Below, one piece after another: positions 9,184-20,352 of a DNA stretch of 64,000 bases. The notes below the pieces were generated by a model, which saw only the letters and a list, made by a program, of their open reading frames with translations, was not told the DNA's origin and made no database searches. Both the position numbers and the translations under genes were made by a program. Every line of letters starts with the position of its first letter. Within the stretch, counting starts at the first letter, position 1. Location of the stretch: contig NZ_CP119106.1 in assembly GCF_029643425.1 (NCBI RefSeq), positions 682,001 through 746,000 of the forward strand. Direction: 5' to 3'. This DNA is from Isoptericola sp. AK164 (GTDB lineage Bacteria > Actinomycetota > Actinomycetes > Actinomycetales > Cellulomonadaceae).

Positions 9184-11801
9184 TGACCGCCACCACAGGC
9201 ACACCGACCGATGCCGCGCCGGTGGAGACCGTGACCTGCACGATCGACGACGTCCAGGTCACCGTGCCCAAGGGCACGCTGGTGATCCGCGCCGCCGAGC
9301 AGGTCGGGATCGAGATCCCGCGGTTCTGCGACCACCCGCTGCTGGAGCCCGCGGGGGCGTGCCGGCAGTGCCTGGTCGAGGTCGAGATGCCGGACCGCGA
9401 GGGCAACCTGCGCCCGATGCCCAAGCCGCAGGCCTCGTGCACGATGACCGTCGTGCCGGGCATGGTCGTGCGCACCCAGCACACCTCCGCCGTGGCGGAC
9501 AAGGCCCAGCAGGGGGTCATGGAGCTGCTGCTCATGAACCACCCGCTGGACTGCCCCGTCTGCGACAAGGGCGGCGAGTGCCCGCTGCAGAACCAGGCGA
9601 TGAGCAACGGCCGGGCGGACTCGCGCTTCACCGACGTCAAGCGGACGTTCCCCAAGCCGATCCAGGTCTCCACCCAGATCCTGCTGGACCGCGAGCGCTG
9701 CGTGCTGTGCCAGCGGTGCACGCGGTTCAGCGAGGAGATCGCCGGGGACGTGTTCATCGACCTGCAGGAGCGCGGCGCCCACCAGCAGATCGGGCGGTTC
9801 GACGAGGACGTGCTCGACTTCGCCCCGCCGTGCGGCGGGCACCGGGACGCGCCCGCGGCGTCCGACGGCGTCCGGGCCGACGGTCCGGTGGACGTGCCGC
9901 AGGGGGTCGCCCTGCCCGACGCCTCGGGCCAGCCCTTCGCGTCGTACTTCTCCGGCAACACGGTCCAGATCTGCCCCGTAGGAGCGCTGACCGGGGCGCG
10001 GTACCGCTTCCGCGCGCGTCCGTTCGACCTGGTCTCCACCCCGAGCATCGGCGAGCACGACTCCTGCGGGTCCGCGATCCGCGTCGACCACCGCCGCGGC
10101 TCGGTGATGCGGCGGCTGGCTGGCGACGACCCCGCGGTCAACGAGGAGTGGATCACCGACAAGGACCGCTTCGCCTTCACCTGGCAGAGCGCGCCGGACC
10201 GCATCACGACCCCGCTCGTGCGCGAGGACGGCGACCTGCGGCCGGCGTCCTGGGTCGAGGCCCTCGAGGTCGCCGCCCGCGGCCTGGCCGCCGCCCGCGA
10301 CGACGGCGGGGTGGGGGTGCTGCCGGGCGGCCGGCTGACGGTGGAGGACGCCTTCGCCTGGTCGCGCTTCGCCCGCACCGTGCTGCGCACCGACGACATC
10401 GACCAGCGCGTCCGGGTGCACTCGGTCGAGGAGGCGGACTTCCTGGCCCACACGGTGGCGGGCTCCGGCGTCGGCGTCACGTTCGCCGACCTCGAGTCCG
10501 CGCCGGCCGTGCTGCTGGCGGGGCTCGAGGCCGAGGAGGAGGCCGGGGTCACGTTCCTGCGCCTGCGCAAGGGCGTGAAGCAGGGCACCCGCGTGTTCTC
10601 CGTGGCGCCGTTCGTCAGCCGCGGGCTCGCCCGGCTGGACGGCACGCTGCTGCCGGCCGCCCCGGGCACCGAGGCGGAGTGGCTCGGCGCGGTGGCGCGG
10701 CAGGCGTCCGGCAGCACCAGCCGGGCCGACGTCGACGACGCCCGCGTGCCGGAGGCCGCCGAGGCGCTGGCGCAGCCGGGGGCCGTGCTGCTCGTCGGCG
10801 AGCGGCTGGCCGGGTCGCCCGGTGCGTACGCCGCCGTCCTCGAGCTGGCCCGCACCACCGGGGCCAGTCTGGCCTGGATCCCGCGCCGCGCCGGTGAGCG
10901 CGGCGGCGTGGAGGCCGGCCTGCTGCCGGGTCTGCTGCCCGGCGGACGTCCGCTGGAGGACGGGGCCGCCCGCGCGGAGGTCGCCGCCGCCTGGGAGGTC
11001 GACGTCGCGGACCTGCCCGACACCCGGGGCCTCGACACCGCCGGCATCCTGGACGCCCTCAGCGTGGGCCAGCTCGCCGGGGCGCTGGTCGGGGGCGTCG
11101 AGCTCGCCGACCTGCCCGACCCCGAGCACGCCCGTCGGGCGCTCGCCACGGCCGGGTTCGTCGTCTCGATGGAGGTGCGCCGCACCGAGGTCACCGAGCT
11201 GGCCGACGTCGTGCTGCCCGTCGCACCGCCCGTCGAGCGCGCCGGGTCGTACTGGAACTGGGAGGGCCGCGTGCGGGCCTTCGGCCAGGCGCTGGACTCC
11301 ACGGCGCTGCCGGACCACCGGGTCCTGCACGAGCTCGCGAGCCTGCTCGACCGCGACCTGGGCCTGGCCGAGCCGGTGCGTGCGCACCGGGCGATCGCCG
11401 CGCTACCCGCCTGGGGCGGGCCCCGGCCCGCGCCGCCGCAGCACACCACCGACGACCCGCCCGCCGTGCCGCCGGGGTCCGCGGTGCTGGCGAGCTGGCG
11501 CCTGCTGCTCGACGACGGCGCGATGCAGGACGGCGAGGAGTTCCTCGCCGGGACCGCCAAGACACCGGTGGCCCGGATGAGCGCCGCCACCGCGGCCGGG
11601 TTCGACGTCTTCGACGGCGACCAGGTCACGGTGGCGACCGAGCGCGGCGCGGTCACCGTGCCGGTGGCGATCACGGAGATGGTCGACCACGTGGTGTGGC
11701 TGCCCTTGGCCTCGCGCGGCTGCCGGGTGCACGACACCCTCGGCGTCTCCCCGGGCCGAACCGTCCGGGTCTCCCCGGCCGAGAAGGGAGTCCAGGCATG
11801 A
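9183..11801 (+). CDS. nuoG: NADH-quinone oxidoreductase subunit G
   Basis: 872 aa. The N-terminal ferredoxin domain has [16 protein letters not shown] and a later QASC for the 2Fe cluster. [15 protein letters not shown] and [11 protein letters not shown] supply 4Fe ligands. The molybdopterin-oxidoreductase-like remainder has no obvious active site, as is normal for NuoG. An insertion rich in G, A and D follows FAPPCGGH (about residues 220-250) before the [12 protein letters not shown] cysteine segment; in many homologues the two parts are closer. It is the largest Fe-S subunit of the peripheral arm. Confidence 0.95.
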   Translation: MTATTGTPTDAAPVETVTCTIDDVQVTVPKGTLVIRAAEQVGIEIPRFCDHPLLEPAGACRQCLVEVEMPDREGNLRPMPKPQASCTMTVVPGMVVRTQHTSAVADKAQQGVMELLLMNHPLDCPVCDKGGECPLQNQAMSNGRADSRFTDVKRTFPKPIQVSTQILLDRERCVLCQRCTRFSEEIAGDVFIDLQERGAHQQIGRFDEDVLDFAPPCGGHRDAPAASDGVRADGPVDVPQGVALPDASGQPFASYFSGNTVQICPVGALTGARYRFRARPFDLVSTPSIGEHDSCGSAIRVDHRRGSVMRRLAGDDPAVNEEWITDKDRFAFTWQSAPDRITTPLVREDGDLRPASWVEALEVAARGLAAARDDGGVGVLPGGRLTVEDAFAWSRFARTVLRTDDIDQRVRVHSVEEADFLAHTVAGSGVGVTFADLESAPAVLLAGLEAEEEAGVTFLRLRKGVKQGTRVFSVAPFVSRGLARLDGTLLPAAPGTEAEWLGAVARQASGSTSRADVDDARVPEAAEALAQPGAVLLVGERLAGSPGAYAAVLELARTTGASLAWIPRRAGERGGVEAGLLPGLLPGGRPLEDGAARAEVAAAWEVDVADLPDTRGLDTAGILDALSVGQLAGALVGGVELADLPDPEHARRALATAGFVVSMEVRRTEVTELADVVLPVAPPVERAGSYWNWEGRVRAFGQALDSTALPDHRVLHELASLLDRDLGLAEPVRAHRAIAALPAWGGPRPAPPQHTTDDPPAVPPGSAVLASWRLLLDDGAMQDGEEFLAGTAKTPVARMSAATAAGFDVFDGDQVTVATERGAVTVPVAITEMVDHVVWLPLASRGCRVHDTLGVSPGRTVRVSPAEKGVQA

Positions 11802-13123
11802 TCCCCGGCGTCGCCGCCGACTTCAGCGCGGACACGATCTGGGTCTCGGTCGTCAAGGCCGTGCTCATCGTCGTCTTCCTGCTGACCAGCGTGCTGTTCG
11901 CGATCTGGTTCGAGCGCAAGCTCGTCGCCCGGATGCAGCTGCGCCCCGGACCGAACTGGCACGGTCCGTTCGGTCTGCTGCAGTCACTCGCCGACGCGAT
12001 GAAGCTGCTGCTCAAGGAGGACGTGACGGTCACGAACGCCGACCGGCGGGTCTACCTGCTCGCCCCGATGATCTCGGTGTTCTGCTCGCTGCTCGTGTTC
12101 GCCGTCATCCCGTTCGGTCCCTCGGTGACGATCCCGTTCACGGACTTCACCACCCCGGCCCAGCTCACCGACTTCCCGGTGGCGGTGCTGTACATCCTGG
12201 CCTGCGCCTCGATCGGCGTGTACGGCATCGTGCTCGGCGGCTGGTCGTCGGGCTCGACGTACCCGCTGCTCGGCTCGGTCCGGTCCACCGCCCAGGTCAT
12301 CAGCTACGAGCTGGCGATGGGGCTGAGCCTGGTCAGCGTGTTCATCATGGCCGGGTCGATGTCGACCTCGTCCATCGTGGAGTCCCAGACGAGCCTGTGG
12401 TGGTTCATCCCGCTCGCACCGGCGTTCGTCATCTTCCTCATCTCGATGGTGGGGGAGACGAACCGGCTGCCGTTCGACCTGCCGGAGGCCGAGGGCGAGC
12501 TGGTCGGCGGGTACATGACCGAGTACTCCTCGATGAAGTTCGCCTGGTTCTTCCTGGCGGAGTACATCGCGATGCTCAACGTCTCGGCCGTGGCGACGAC
12601 GCTGTTCCTGGGCGGCTGGCGCGCTCCGTGGCCGCTGTCCCTGGTGGGCGACGGGATGTTCAACACCGGCTGGTGGCCGCTGCTGTGGTTCCTGGCCAAG
12701 GTGTGGCTGCTGATGTTCGCCTTCGTGTGGGTGCGCGGCACGCTGCTGCGACTGCGCTACGACCAGTTCATGGTCTTCGGCTGGAAGGTCCTCATCCCGT
12801 TCGCGCTGGCCTGGGTGGCGATCCTGGGCACCTTCCAGTGGGCGGGGCTCGCCGGGGTCACCCAGACCCAGATGATCGTCGGGATCCTCGTGGCCCTCGC
12901 CGTCGTCATGGCGGTGCTGTGGCTGTGGCCCGAGCGGAGACCGGCGGACGACACGACGGCGCAGGGCGACCAGCCGTTCGACGCCTTCGCCGGCGGCTAC
13001 CCGGTCCCGCCCGTCCCCGGTCAGAGCCTGCCGCCCTCGCCGCGGGCCCGGCGCACCGTGCCGCCCGCCGAGGACGTGGAGACCACCACCGCGACCGCTG
13101 TCGACGACGAGGAGACGCGATGA
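11798..13123 (+). CDS. nuoH: NADH-quinone oxidoreductase subunit H
   Basis: 441 aa with about eight transmembrane helices. The conserved [19 protein letters not shown] and [19 protein letters not shown] loops, which shape the quinone entry channel, are intact. A hydrophilic C-terminal tail of roughly 70 residues ends in a charged TAVDDEETR. The correct start is the ATG at 11798, overlapping the nuoG stop and beginning [16 protein letters not shown] longer in-frame extension upstream is hydrophilic and lies inside nuoG. Confidence 0.96.
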   Translation: MIPGVAADFSADTIWVSVVKAVLIVVFLLTSVLFAIWFERKLVARMQLRPGPNWHGPFGLLQSLADAMKLLLKEDVTVTNADRRVYLLAPMISVFCSLLVFAVIPFGPSVTIPFTDFTTPAQLTDFPVAVLYILACASIGVYGIVLGGWSSGSTYPLLGSVRSTAQVISYELAMGLSLVSVFIMAGSMSTSSIVESQTSLWWFIPLAPAFVIFLISMVGETNRLPFDLPEAEGELVGGYMTEYSSMKFAWFFLAEYIAMLNVSAVATTLFLGGWRAPWPLSLVGDGMFNTGWWPLLWFLAKVWLLMFAFVWVRGTLLRLRYDQFMVFGWKVLIPFALAWVAILGTFQWAGLAGVTQTQMIVGILVALAVVMAVLWLWPERRPADDTTAQGDQPFDAFAGGYPVPPVPGQSLPPSPRARRTVPPAEDVETTTATAVDDEETR

Positions 13124-13902
13124 GCGACCAGCCCTACGAGCCGCTGCGGCCGAAGAAGGGACCTCTCGGGGAGCTGTTCGCTCCCGTGGCCGGCTTCGGC
13201 GTGACGTTCTCGTCGCTGTTCAAGCCGACCGTCACCGAGGAGTACCCCCGCAAGAAGACGCCGCCGCAGACCCGGTACCACGGCCGTCACCAGCTCAACC
13301 GGTACGCCGACGGGCTCGAGAAGTGCATCGGCTGCGAGCTGTGCGCCTGGGCCTGCCCCGCCGACGCGATCTACGTCGAGGGGGCGGACAACGCCGCCGC
13401 CGTCGACGGCGCCCCCGAGGCGCACATGAGCCCCGGAGAACGCTACGGACGCGTCTACCAGATCAACTATCTGCGCTGCATCTTCTGCGGGCTGTGCATC
13501 GAGGCGTGCCCCACCCGGGCGCTGACGATGGGCAGCGACTACGAGCTGGCCGGGCCGTCCCGCGCGGGGATGATCTACGAGAAGCAGGACCTGCTGGCCC
13601 CGTTGGCCGAGGGGATGCTCTCCGCGCCGCACCCGATGGCCGAGGGCACCACCGACACCGAGTACTACCGCGGCGAGGTCACGGCACCCACCGCCGAGCA
13701 GGTCGACTGGGTACGGGAGCACCGTCCGGACGACCCGACGCTCGACGCCGCGTCCGCCGTCGTGGCCGGGGACGCGCCGCCGCCGGTGCCCGACACGCAC
13801 CACCTGCGTCCGGACCAGGACCGTGCCGAGGCGACCCGCGCCGCGGCGACGCAGTCCAACCTGGACCACCGTCCCGTGCAGACCGAGGAGGCACGCCCAT
13901 GA
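13120..13902 (+). CDS. nuoI: NADH-quinone oxidoreductase subunit I
   Basis: 260 aa. Two ferredoxin-type motifs, [12 protein letters not shown] (about residues 69-80) and [12 protein letters not shown] (about 119-130), bind clusters N6a and N6b, which relay electrons from NuoG to NuoB. The C-terminal 90 residues are a charged tail absent from the E. coli protein but usual in actinobacteria. It overlaps nuoH and nuoJ by 4 bp each. Confidence 0.96.
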   Translation: MSDQPYEPLRPKKGPLGELFAPVAGFGVTFSSLFKPTVTEEYPRKKTPPQTRYHGRHQLNRYADGLEKCIGCELCAWACPADAIYVEGADNAAAVDGAPEAHMSPGERYGRVYQINYLRCIFCGLCIEACPTRALTMGSDYELAGPSRAGMIYEKQDLLAPLAEGMLSAPHPMAEGTTDTEYYRGEVTAPTAEQVDWVREHRPDDPTLDAASAVVAGDAPPPVPDTHHLRPDQDRAEATRAAATQSNLDHRPVQTEEARP

Positions 13903-14723
13903 CCGTCTCCGGCGGCGAGACCGTCCTGTTCTGGGTGCTGGCACCGCTCATGGTGATCGCGGCCGCCGGCCTGCTGGTCGTGCGCCGGGCCGTGCACGCC
14001 GCGGTGTGCGTCGTGTTCGTCATGATCTCCCTGGCGGTGCTCTACGTGGCCCAGGAGGCCCCGTTCCTCGGCGTGGTCCAGGTCGTGGTCTACACCGGCG
14101 CCGTGATGATGCTCTTCCTCTTCGTGCTGATGCTCGTGGGGGTGGACGCGGCCGACTCGCTGACCGAGACCATCCGCGGCCAGCGCTGGATCGGGCTGCT
14201 GCTCGGGGCGGGCCTGGCGTCCGTGCTGTGCGGGGTCATCGCCCAGTCGACGTTCCCGCCGCCGCAGGGGCTGGCCGAGGCCAACGCGGTGACCAACCCC
14301 GTGGCGCTGGCCCGGGTCGTCATGGAGCACTACGTCGTGGCCATGGAGGTCGTCGGCATCCTGCTCGTCACCGCCGCGCTGGCCGGCCTGGTGCTCACGC
14401 ACCGGCGCCGGATCGGCAACAAGCCCACCCAGCGGGCCCTGGCCGAGGCGAAGATCGCCGCGGTGCCCACCGGGCGGCACCTGAGCCCGTTGCCGGCACC
14501 CGGCGTCTACGCGCAGAACAACGCGATGGACACCCCGGCGCTCGACCACACGGGCCGCCCGCTGGAGCACTCCGTGCCGCGCGTGCTGCGCATCCGCGGC
14601 CAGCAGCGCGAGGCCGCCGAGCTGCTCACCGCCGAGCAGACGCTGGTTCACCGCGAGCTGGAGGGCCCCGACGACCCGGTGCCGAGCGTCGGACCGGACA
14701 GCAGCGAGGGGGAGACCCGCTGA
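13899..14723 (+). CDS. nuoJ: NADH-quinone oxidoreductase subunit J
   Basis: 274 aa. Five transmembrane helices occupy the first 165 residues, including the conserved [20 protein letters not shown] segment with the TM3 pi-bulge of ND6-type subunits. The remaining 110 residues are cytoplasmic and hydrophilic, typical of actinobacterial NuoJ. The subunit couples quinone-site movement to the proton channels. Its stop shares an A with the nuoK start. Confidence 0.95.
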   Translation: MTVSGGETVLFWVLAPLMVIAAAGLLVVRRAVHAAVCVVFVMISLAVLYVAQEAPFLGVVQVVVYTGAVMMLFLFVLMLVGVDAADSLTETIRGQRWIGLLLGAGLASVLCGVIAQSTFPPPQGLAEANAVTNPVALARVVMEHYVVAMEVVGILLVTAALAGLVLTHRRRIGNKPTQRALAEAKIAAVPTGRHLSPLPAPGVYAQNNAMDTPALDHTGRPLEHSVPRVLRIRGQQREAAELLTAEQTLVHRELEGPDDPVPSVGPDSSEGETR

Positions 14724-15022
14724 TGGAGCTGACGAACTACCTCTACCTCGCCGTCGTCCTCTTCGCGCTCGGCGCGACGACGGTGCTGCTGCGGCGCAAC
14801 ACCATCGTGGTGTTCATGGGCATCGAGCTGATGCTCAACGCCACGAACCTCGCGCTGGTCACGTTCGCGCGGATGCACGGCGACATCACCGGACAGGTCC
14901 TGGCCTTCTTCGTCATGGTCGTCGCCGCCGCCGAGGTCGTGGTGGGCCTGGCGATCATCGTGACGATCTTCCGTGCCCGCCGGTCGGCCTCGGTCGACGA
15001 CGTCAACCTGCTCAAGAGCTAG
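14723..15022 (+). CDS. nuoK: NADH-quinone oxidoreductase subunit K
   Basis: 99 aa, three transmembrane helices. [16 protein letters not shown] carries the conserved glutamate of TM2, and [15 protein letters not shown] carries the second glutamate in TM3; both are needed for proton coupling in NuoK/ND4L. Length is normal for the family. It is followed by an 17-bp gap and nuoL. Confidence 0.96.
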   Translation: MELTNYLYLAVVLFALGATTVLLRRNTIVVFMGIELMLNATNLALVTFARMHGDITGQVLAFFVMVVAAAEVVVGLAIIVTIFRARRSASVDDVNLLKS

Positions 15023-15039
15023 AGAGGCCGACGACTTCG

Positions 15040-16953
15040 ATGACGACGCAGACGCTCTCCCTCGCGCCCTGGCTGGTCGCGACCCCGCTGATCGGTGCCG
15101 CTCTGCTCCTCCTGGTCGGCCGGCGCAGCGACCGCTGGGGGCACTGGCTCGGGGTGCTCGCCTCGACGGCGACGTTCGTGATCGGCCTGGTGATCCTGCT
15201 CGACATGCTCGGCGTGGACGCCGAGCAGCGGGTGGCGACCTCCTCGGTCGGCACCTGGATCGACGCCGGGGCCTTCACGGTCGACCTCGGGTTCCAGCTC
15301 GACCCGCTGTCCATGACGTTCGTGATGCTGGTGTCGTTCGTCGGCACGCTCATCCACGTCTACTCCGTGGCCTACATGTCGCACGACCGCGACCGCCGCC
15401 GGTTCTTCGCGTACCTCAACCTGTTCGTCGCGGCGATGCTGCTGCTGGTGCTCGCGGACAACTACCTGCTGCTCTTCGTCGGCTGGGAGGGTGTCGGTCT
15501 GGCCTCGTACCTGCTCATCGGGTTCTGGGACCACAAGCTGCCGAACGCCGTGGCCGGCAAGAAGGCGTTCCTGATGAACCGGGTCGGCGACATGGGGCTC
15601 ATCGTGGCGATGATGCTCATGCTCGCCACGTTCGGGGCGCTGGACTTCGGCACCGTGCTCGGGTCGGCGGAGGCGGCCGACCAGGGCATCACGACGGCGA
15701 TCGGGCTGATGCTGCTGCTGGCGGCGTGCGGCAAGTCCGCGCAGCTGCCGCTGCAGGCCTGGCTCGGGGACGCGATGGCCGGCCCGACGCCGGTGTCCGC
15801 GCTCATCCACGCCGCCACGATGGTCACCGCGGGCGTGTACCTGCTCGTGCGCTCCGGCCCGCTGCTCGAGGCGGCCCCCGACGCCCAGCTCGTCGTCGCC
15901 ATCGTCGGTGCGCTGACGCTGCTCTTCGGGGCGATCGTCGGTTGCGCCAAGGACGACATCAAGAAGGCGCTCGCCGCCTCGACCATGTCGCAGATCGGCT
16001 ACATGATGCTGGCCGCCGGGCTCGGACCGGTCGGCTACGCGTTCGCGATCTTCCACCTGGTCACCCACGGCTTCTTCAAGGCCGGCCTCTTCCTCGGCGC
16101 CGGGTCGGTGATGCACGCGATGGACGACGACGTGGACATGCGCCGCTTCGGCGGCCTGGCGCGCCTGCTGCCCGTCACGGCCATCACCATGGGGCTGGGC
16201 TGGCTGGCGATCCTCGGCGTGCCGCCGTTCTCCGGCTTCTACTCGAAGGACAAGATCATCGAGACGGCGTTCGTGGGCGAGGGCTGGCAGCCCTGGGTGT
16301 TCGGTACCGCGGCCCTGCTCGGCGCGGGCATCACCGCGTACTACATGTCGCGCCTGTTCTTCATGACCTTCGCCGGGCGCCGGCGCTGGCTCATCGGGGA
16401 GGGGGCCGAGGCCCGCCACCCGCACGAGTCCCCGGCCCTGATGATCTGGCCGATGATCATCCTCGCCGTCGGCTCGGTCGGTCTGGGCTTCGCGCTCAAC
16501 GCCGGGGACCGGTTCGTGCACTGGCTGGAGCCCGTCACCGGGCACGCCGAGCACGAGGAGCCGGTGCTGCCGATCTGGCTGATCGTGTCGCTGACCCTCC
16601 TGCTGGTCGTGGTCGGCGCGGCCATCGCGTTCCGCCAGTACGCGGTGGCGAAGGTCCCGACGACCCCACCACCGGCGCCGGCGCTCGTCCGGGCCGCCCG
16701 GGTGGACCTGCACCAGGACGACGTCAACGAGACGCTCGTGATGCGTCCGGGGCAATACCTGACCCGGTCGATGGTCTTCGCCGACCGGACCGCGGTCGAC
16801 GCGGGCTGGCTGGGGCTGGCCGGAGGGGTCGGCCGGCTCGGCAGCTGGCTGCGGGGCTGGCAGTCCGGGTACGCGCGGCAGTACGCCGCGATCACACTGG
16901 GCGGGCTCGGAGTGATCGTGCTGGTGATCTGGCTCGTGGCGACGGCGGGCTGA
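15040..16953 (+). CDS. nuoL: NADH-quinone oxidoreductase subunit L
   Basis: 637 aa, antiporter-like membrane subunit. The [20 protein letters not shown] helix, the [20 protein letters not shown] segment with its broken-helix lysine/histidine region, and [20 protein letters not shown] are canonical. The C-terminal lateral helix region is present, ending in hydrophobic [16 protein letters not shown]. NuoL forms the distal proton channel of the membrane arm. Confidence 0.96.
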   Translation: MTTQTLSLAPWLVATPLIGAALLLLVGRRSDRWGHWLGVLASTATFVIGLVILLDMLGVDAEQRVATSSVGTWIDAGAFTVDLGFQLDPLSMTFVMLVSFVGTLIHVYSVAYMSHDRDRRRFFAYLNLFVAAMLLLVLADNYLLLFVGWEGVGLASYLLIGFWDHKLPNAVAGKKAFLMNRVGDMGLIVAMMLMLATFGALDFGTVLGSAEAADQGITTAIGLMLLLAACGKSAQLPLQAWLGDAMAGPTPVSALIHAATMVTAGVYLLVRSGPLLEAAPDAQLVVAIVGALTLLFGAIVGCAKDDIKKALAASTMSQIGYMMLAAGLGPVGYAFAIFHLVTHGFFKAGLFLGAGSVMHAMDDDVDMRRFGGLARLLPVTAITMGLGWLAILGVPPFSGFYSKDKIIETAFVGEGWQPWVFGTAALLGAGITAYYMSRLFFMTFAGRRRWLIGEGAEARHPHESPALMIWPMIILAVGSVGLGFALNAGDRFVHWLEPVTGHAEHEEPVLPIWLIVSLTLLLVVVGAAIAFRQYAVAKVPTTPPPAPALVRAARVDLHQDDVNETLVMRPGQYLTRSMVFADRTAVDAGWLGLAGGVGRLGSWLRGWQSGYARQYAAITLGGLGVIVLVIWLVATAG

Positions 16954-16971
16954 GGCGTGGAAGGGATGACG

Positions 16972-18579
16972 ATGTCGACATTTCCCTGGCTGACGGCGCT
17001 CGTCGCCTGGCCGCTGGTGGCCGCGCTGGCCACCGCACTGACCGGCGTCGGCCGGGGACGGCCGGCCGCCGGTGCGGCCACGGGCGGCGGCGCGTTCAGC
17101 GCGGGTGCCGCGCGGACGGTCGCCCTGGTCGGTGCCCTGGTGGAGGCCGCCCTGGTGGTGGGGGCGTTCCTCGCCTTCGACACGGGCGCGGCGGGCACCC
17201 ACCAGCTCACCGAGACCTACGCGTGGATCCCGGCGCTCGGCGCGAGCTACGCCGTCGGGGTCGACGGGGTGGCGCTGCTGCTCGTCGCGCTGTCCGTGGG
17301 CCTGGTGCCGCTGGTGATCCTCGCGGCCTGGCACGAGCAGGGCGGTGACGCCGTGCGGCTGCGGCGCTACCTGGCCACGGTGCTGGTGCTGCTCAGCTTC
17401 ATGGTGCTGGTCTTCACCGCGCGGGACGTGTTCCTGTTCTACGTGGTCTTCGAGGCCATGCTGATCCCCGCCTACTTCCTCATCGGAGGGTTCGGCCAGG
17501 GTGCCCAGCGCCGGTACGCGGCGGTGAAGTTCCTCATGTTCTCCCTCGGCGGGGGACTGATCATGCTGGCCGCCGTCGTCGCGCTCTACCTGCAGGTGCC
17601 GGTGGACGCCGCCACGGGGCTGCGTCCCGAGGACGCCTTCCTCACCGACAACCTCACCGGGCTGGCGCTCGACCCCACGGCCGAGCGGTTGATGTTCGCC
17701 GCGTTCTTCCTGGCGTTCGCCATCAAGGCGCCGATGTTCCCGGTGCACACCTGGCTGCCGGACGTGACCCAGAACGCCACCCCGGGGACCTCCACGCTGC
17801 TCATCTGCGTGCTGGACAAGGTGGGCACGTTCGGGATGCTCACGCTGTGCCTGCCGCTGTTCCCGGAGGCGAGCCGCTGGGCGGCGCCGTTCGTCGTCGT
17901 GCTCGCGGTGATCTCGATCCTGTACGGCGCGATCCTGGCGATCGGCCAGTCCGACGTGCTGCGCCTGATCGGCTACACCTCGGTGTCCCACTTCGGGTTC
18001 ATCATCCTGGGCATCTTCACCTTCACCTCCGTGGGCGTCTCGGGCTCGAGCTTCATGATGCTGAACCACGGCATCTCCACCGGTGCGCTGTTCCTCCTGG
18101 CGGGCTTCGCCATCGCCCGCCACCCGCGGCACAGCCAGCTGGTCTCCGACTACGGCGGCATGCGCACCGTCGCCCCGGTGCTCGGCGGCACGTTCCTCGT
18201 CGCGGGTCTGTCGGCCCTCGCGCTGCCGGGTCTGGCGACCTTCGTCTCGGAGATCATGGTGTTCCTCGGGGCCTACGGCCGGTGGCCCGCCGCGGTGCTC
18301 GTGGCCGTGCCCGCCGTCGTCCTGGCCGCGACCTACGTGCTGCTGACCTACCAGCGCATGTTCACCGGCCCCGTCGGGGCGGAGATCACCGGGGCGAAGG
18401 ACCTGGGCGGCCGGGAGAAGACGGTCGCCGGCGTGCTGGTGGCCGCGCTGGTCGTGCTGGGCCTGGTGCCCGGACCGGCGCTCGACTACGTCCGTGAACC
18501 CGCGTCGGTCTCCGTCGAGCTCGTCGGCGCCACCGATCCGGAACCCGTGCTCGGCGCGGCAGAGGGGAGCGAGCAGTGA
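16972..18579 (+). CDS. nuoM: NADH-quinone oxidoreductase subunit M
   Basis: 535 aa from the ATG at 16972, preferred because GGAAGGG lies six bases upstream; GTG at 16957 and ATG at 16966 are in-frame alternatives. The antiporter-type signature LFYVVFEAMLIPAYFLIGGF and PMFPVHTWLPDVTQNATPGT are present. The usual DAHVEAPT-type sequence reads VTQNATPG here, an actinobacterial variation. It forms a proton channel next to NuoL and NuoN. Confidence 0.95.
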   Translation: MSTFPWLTALVAWPLVAALATALTGVGRGRPAAGAATGGGAFSAGAARTVALVGALVEAALVVGAFLAFDTGAAGTHQLTETYAWIPALGASYAVGVDGVALLLVALSVGLVPLVILAAWHEQGGDAVRLRRYLATVLVLLSFMVLVFTARDVFLFYVVFEAMLIPAYFLIGGFGQGAQRRYAAVKFLMFSLGGGLIMLAAVVALYLQVPVDAATGLRPEDAFLTDNLTGLALDPTAERLMFAAFFLAFAIKAPMFPVHTWLPDVTQNATPGTSTLLICVLDKVGTFGMLTLCLPLFPEASRWAAPFVVVLAVISILYGAILAIGQSDVLRLIGYTSVSHFGFIILGIFTFTSVGVSGSSFMMLNHGISTGALFLLAGFAIARHPRHSQLVSDYGGMRTVAPVLGGTFLVAGLSALALPGLATFVSEIMVFLGAYGRWPAAVLVAVPAVVLAATYVLLTYQRMFTGPVGAEITGAKDLGGREKTVAGVLVAALVVLGLVPGPALDYVREPASVSVELVGATDPEPVLGAAEGSEQ

Positions 18580-20309
18580 ACGAGTTCGTCGCACCGGAGA
18601 TCGACTGGGCGGTCCTGTCGCCGATCCTGGTGGTCCTGGCCGCCGGCGTGGTGGGGGTGCTGGTCGAGGCCTTCGTCCCGGCCCGCGCCCGCCGTCTGAC
18701 CCAGCTCGTGCTGACCCTCGGTGCCCTGGCGGGCACCCTGGTCGCGGTGGCGCTGCTGTGGGACCGGGTGAGCACCGACGGGTTCGCCTTCGTCGTGGAC
18801 GGCACCGTGGTCCTCACGCCGTTCACGCTGGGCATCCAGGCCGTGGTGGCCGTGCTCGCGATCCTCGGCGTGCTCGTCGTGGCCGACCGCACCAGCACCG
18901 GCCAGGACGCGTTCGCCCCCACCGCCGCCGCCGTGCCGGGCACCGCCTACGAGGACGCCGCCCGGGAGGCCGGGCTGCAGCAGACCGAGATCTACCCGCT
19001 GATGCTGTTCGCCACGGGCGGGATGCTGCTGTTCCCGGCCACGGACAACCTCATCGTGCTGTTCATCGCGCTGGAGGTGCTGTCCCTGCCGCTGTACGTG
19101 CTCTGCGCGACGGCCCGCCGTCGGCGGCTGCTCAGCCAGGAGGCCGCGTTCAAGTACTTCCTGCTCGGGGCGTTCGCCAGCGCGCTGATGCTGTTCGGCA
19201 TCGCGCTCGTGTACGGCTTCGCCGGGTCCGTGAGCCTGGAGACCGCCGTCTACGTGCTGGCCCACCCTGACAGCCAGGTGCTGGCGATGATGCCGGGGCT
19301 GGTCATCGCCGGCGTGCTGCTCGTGTCCGTGGGGCTGCTGTTCAAGATCGGCGCCGCGCCGTTCCACACCTGGACGCCCGACGTGTACCAGGGCGCCCCC
19401 ACGCCGATCACCGCGTTCATGGCGGCCTGCGTCAAGGCGGCCGCCATCGGGGCGATGGTGCGGGTGCTCTTCACCCTCGCCGCCGGTCTCGACGAGCCGC
19501 TGCGGCAGGACCTGGAGACCGGGCTGTGGGTCGCCGCGATCCTCACGATGCTCGTCGGTACCGTCGCCGGTGCTGTGCAGACCGACGTCAAGCGGATGCT
19601 CGCCTACTCCTCGATCGCGCACGCCGGGTTCCTGCTGGTGGCGATGGTCGGCTTCGACCAGGTCGGGGCGCGGGCGGTCCTGTTCTACGTGCTGGCCTAC
19701 GGGCTGGCCACGCTGGGCGCCTTCGCCGTGGTGACCCTCGTGCGCGAGCAGGACGCCGACGGCGTGGTGCTCGGCGAGGCGACGCACCTGTCCCAGTGGG
19801 CCGGGCTCGCACGGCGTTCCCCGCTGCTGGCGACGGCATTCTCGCTGTTCCTGCTGTCCATGGCGGGCATCCCGCTGACGGCCGGGTTCCTGGCGAAGTT
19901 CAGCGCGTTCTCGGCGGCGGTGGAGGCCGGGGCCTGGCCGCTGGCGGTCATCGGTGTCCTCGCCTCGATCGTGGCCGTGTTCTTCTACGTCCGTCTCATC
20001 GTCCTGATGGTGCTCACCCCGCCGGTGGAGGACACGGCCGACGACGGCGCGTCCGGTGCCGGCGGAGCCACGGCGGGCTCCGGGGCCGGGACGTCGGACG
20101 CGGGGACCGGGGCCGAGGACACCCCCGAGCGAGCGGGCACCCTGACGGCGGCGCGTGCGGCGACCGAGCGGGCCGCGGTGGTCGTCATCTCCTCGCAGGG
20201 TCCGACGGCGGTGGCGGTCACCGTCTGCGCCGTCGGGGTGGTGCTGCTCGGGCTCGTCCCGGGGCCGGTGCTGGACTGGATGACGCAGGCGGCCGCGTTC
20301 CGTCCGTGA
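18576..20309 (+). CDS. nuoN: NADH-quinone oxidoreductase subunit N
   Basis: 577 aa, starting at a GTG that overlaps the nuoM stop by 4 bp. IALEVLSLPLYVLCA and GAAPFHTWTPDVYQGAPTPI are the NuoN/ND2 signatures. A Gly/Ala/Asp-rich cytoplasmic insert (about residues 485-525) separates the last helices; it has low complexity and no predicted function. This is the last structural nuo gene; the prenyl synthase follows after 43 bp. Confidence 0.95.
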   Translation: MNEFVAPEIDWAVLSPILVVLAAGVVGVLVEAFVPARARRLTQLVLTLGALAGTLVAVALLWDRVSTDGFAFVVDGTVVLTPFTLGIQAVVAVLAILGVLVVADRTSTGQDAFAPTAAAVPGTAYEDAAREAGLQQTEIYPLMLFATGGMLLFPATDNLIVLFIALEVLSLPLYVLCATARRRRLLSQEAAFKYFLLGAFASALMLFGIALVYGFAGSVSLETAVYVLAHPDSQVLAMMPGLVIAGVLLVSVGLLFKIGAAPFHTWTPDVYQGAPTPITAFMAACVKAAAIGAMVRVLFTLAAGLDEPLRQDLETGLWVAAILTMLVGTVAGAVQTDVKRMLAYSSIAHAGFLLVAMVGFDQVGARAVLFYVLAYGLATLGAFAVVTLVREQDADGVVLGEATHLSQWAGLARRSPLLATAFSLFLLSMAGIPLTAGFLAKFSAFSAAVEAGAWPLAVIGVLASIVAVFFYVRLIVLMVLTPPVEDTADDGASGAGGATAGSGAGTSDAGTGAEDTPERAGTLTAARAATERAAVVVISSQGPTAVAVTVCAVGVVLLGLVPGPVLDWMTQAAAFRP

Positions 20310-20352
20310 CCTCCGTTCGGCTCCCGGCGCGTCGGGAAGATAGGTTCGGATC

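Noticed and set aside
8043-11801. Very long fused reading frame across nuoF and nuoG
   Set aside because: Its first part is an arginine/alanine-rich shadow of nuoF in another frame. NuoG begins at ATG 9183 with a normal N-terminus.
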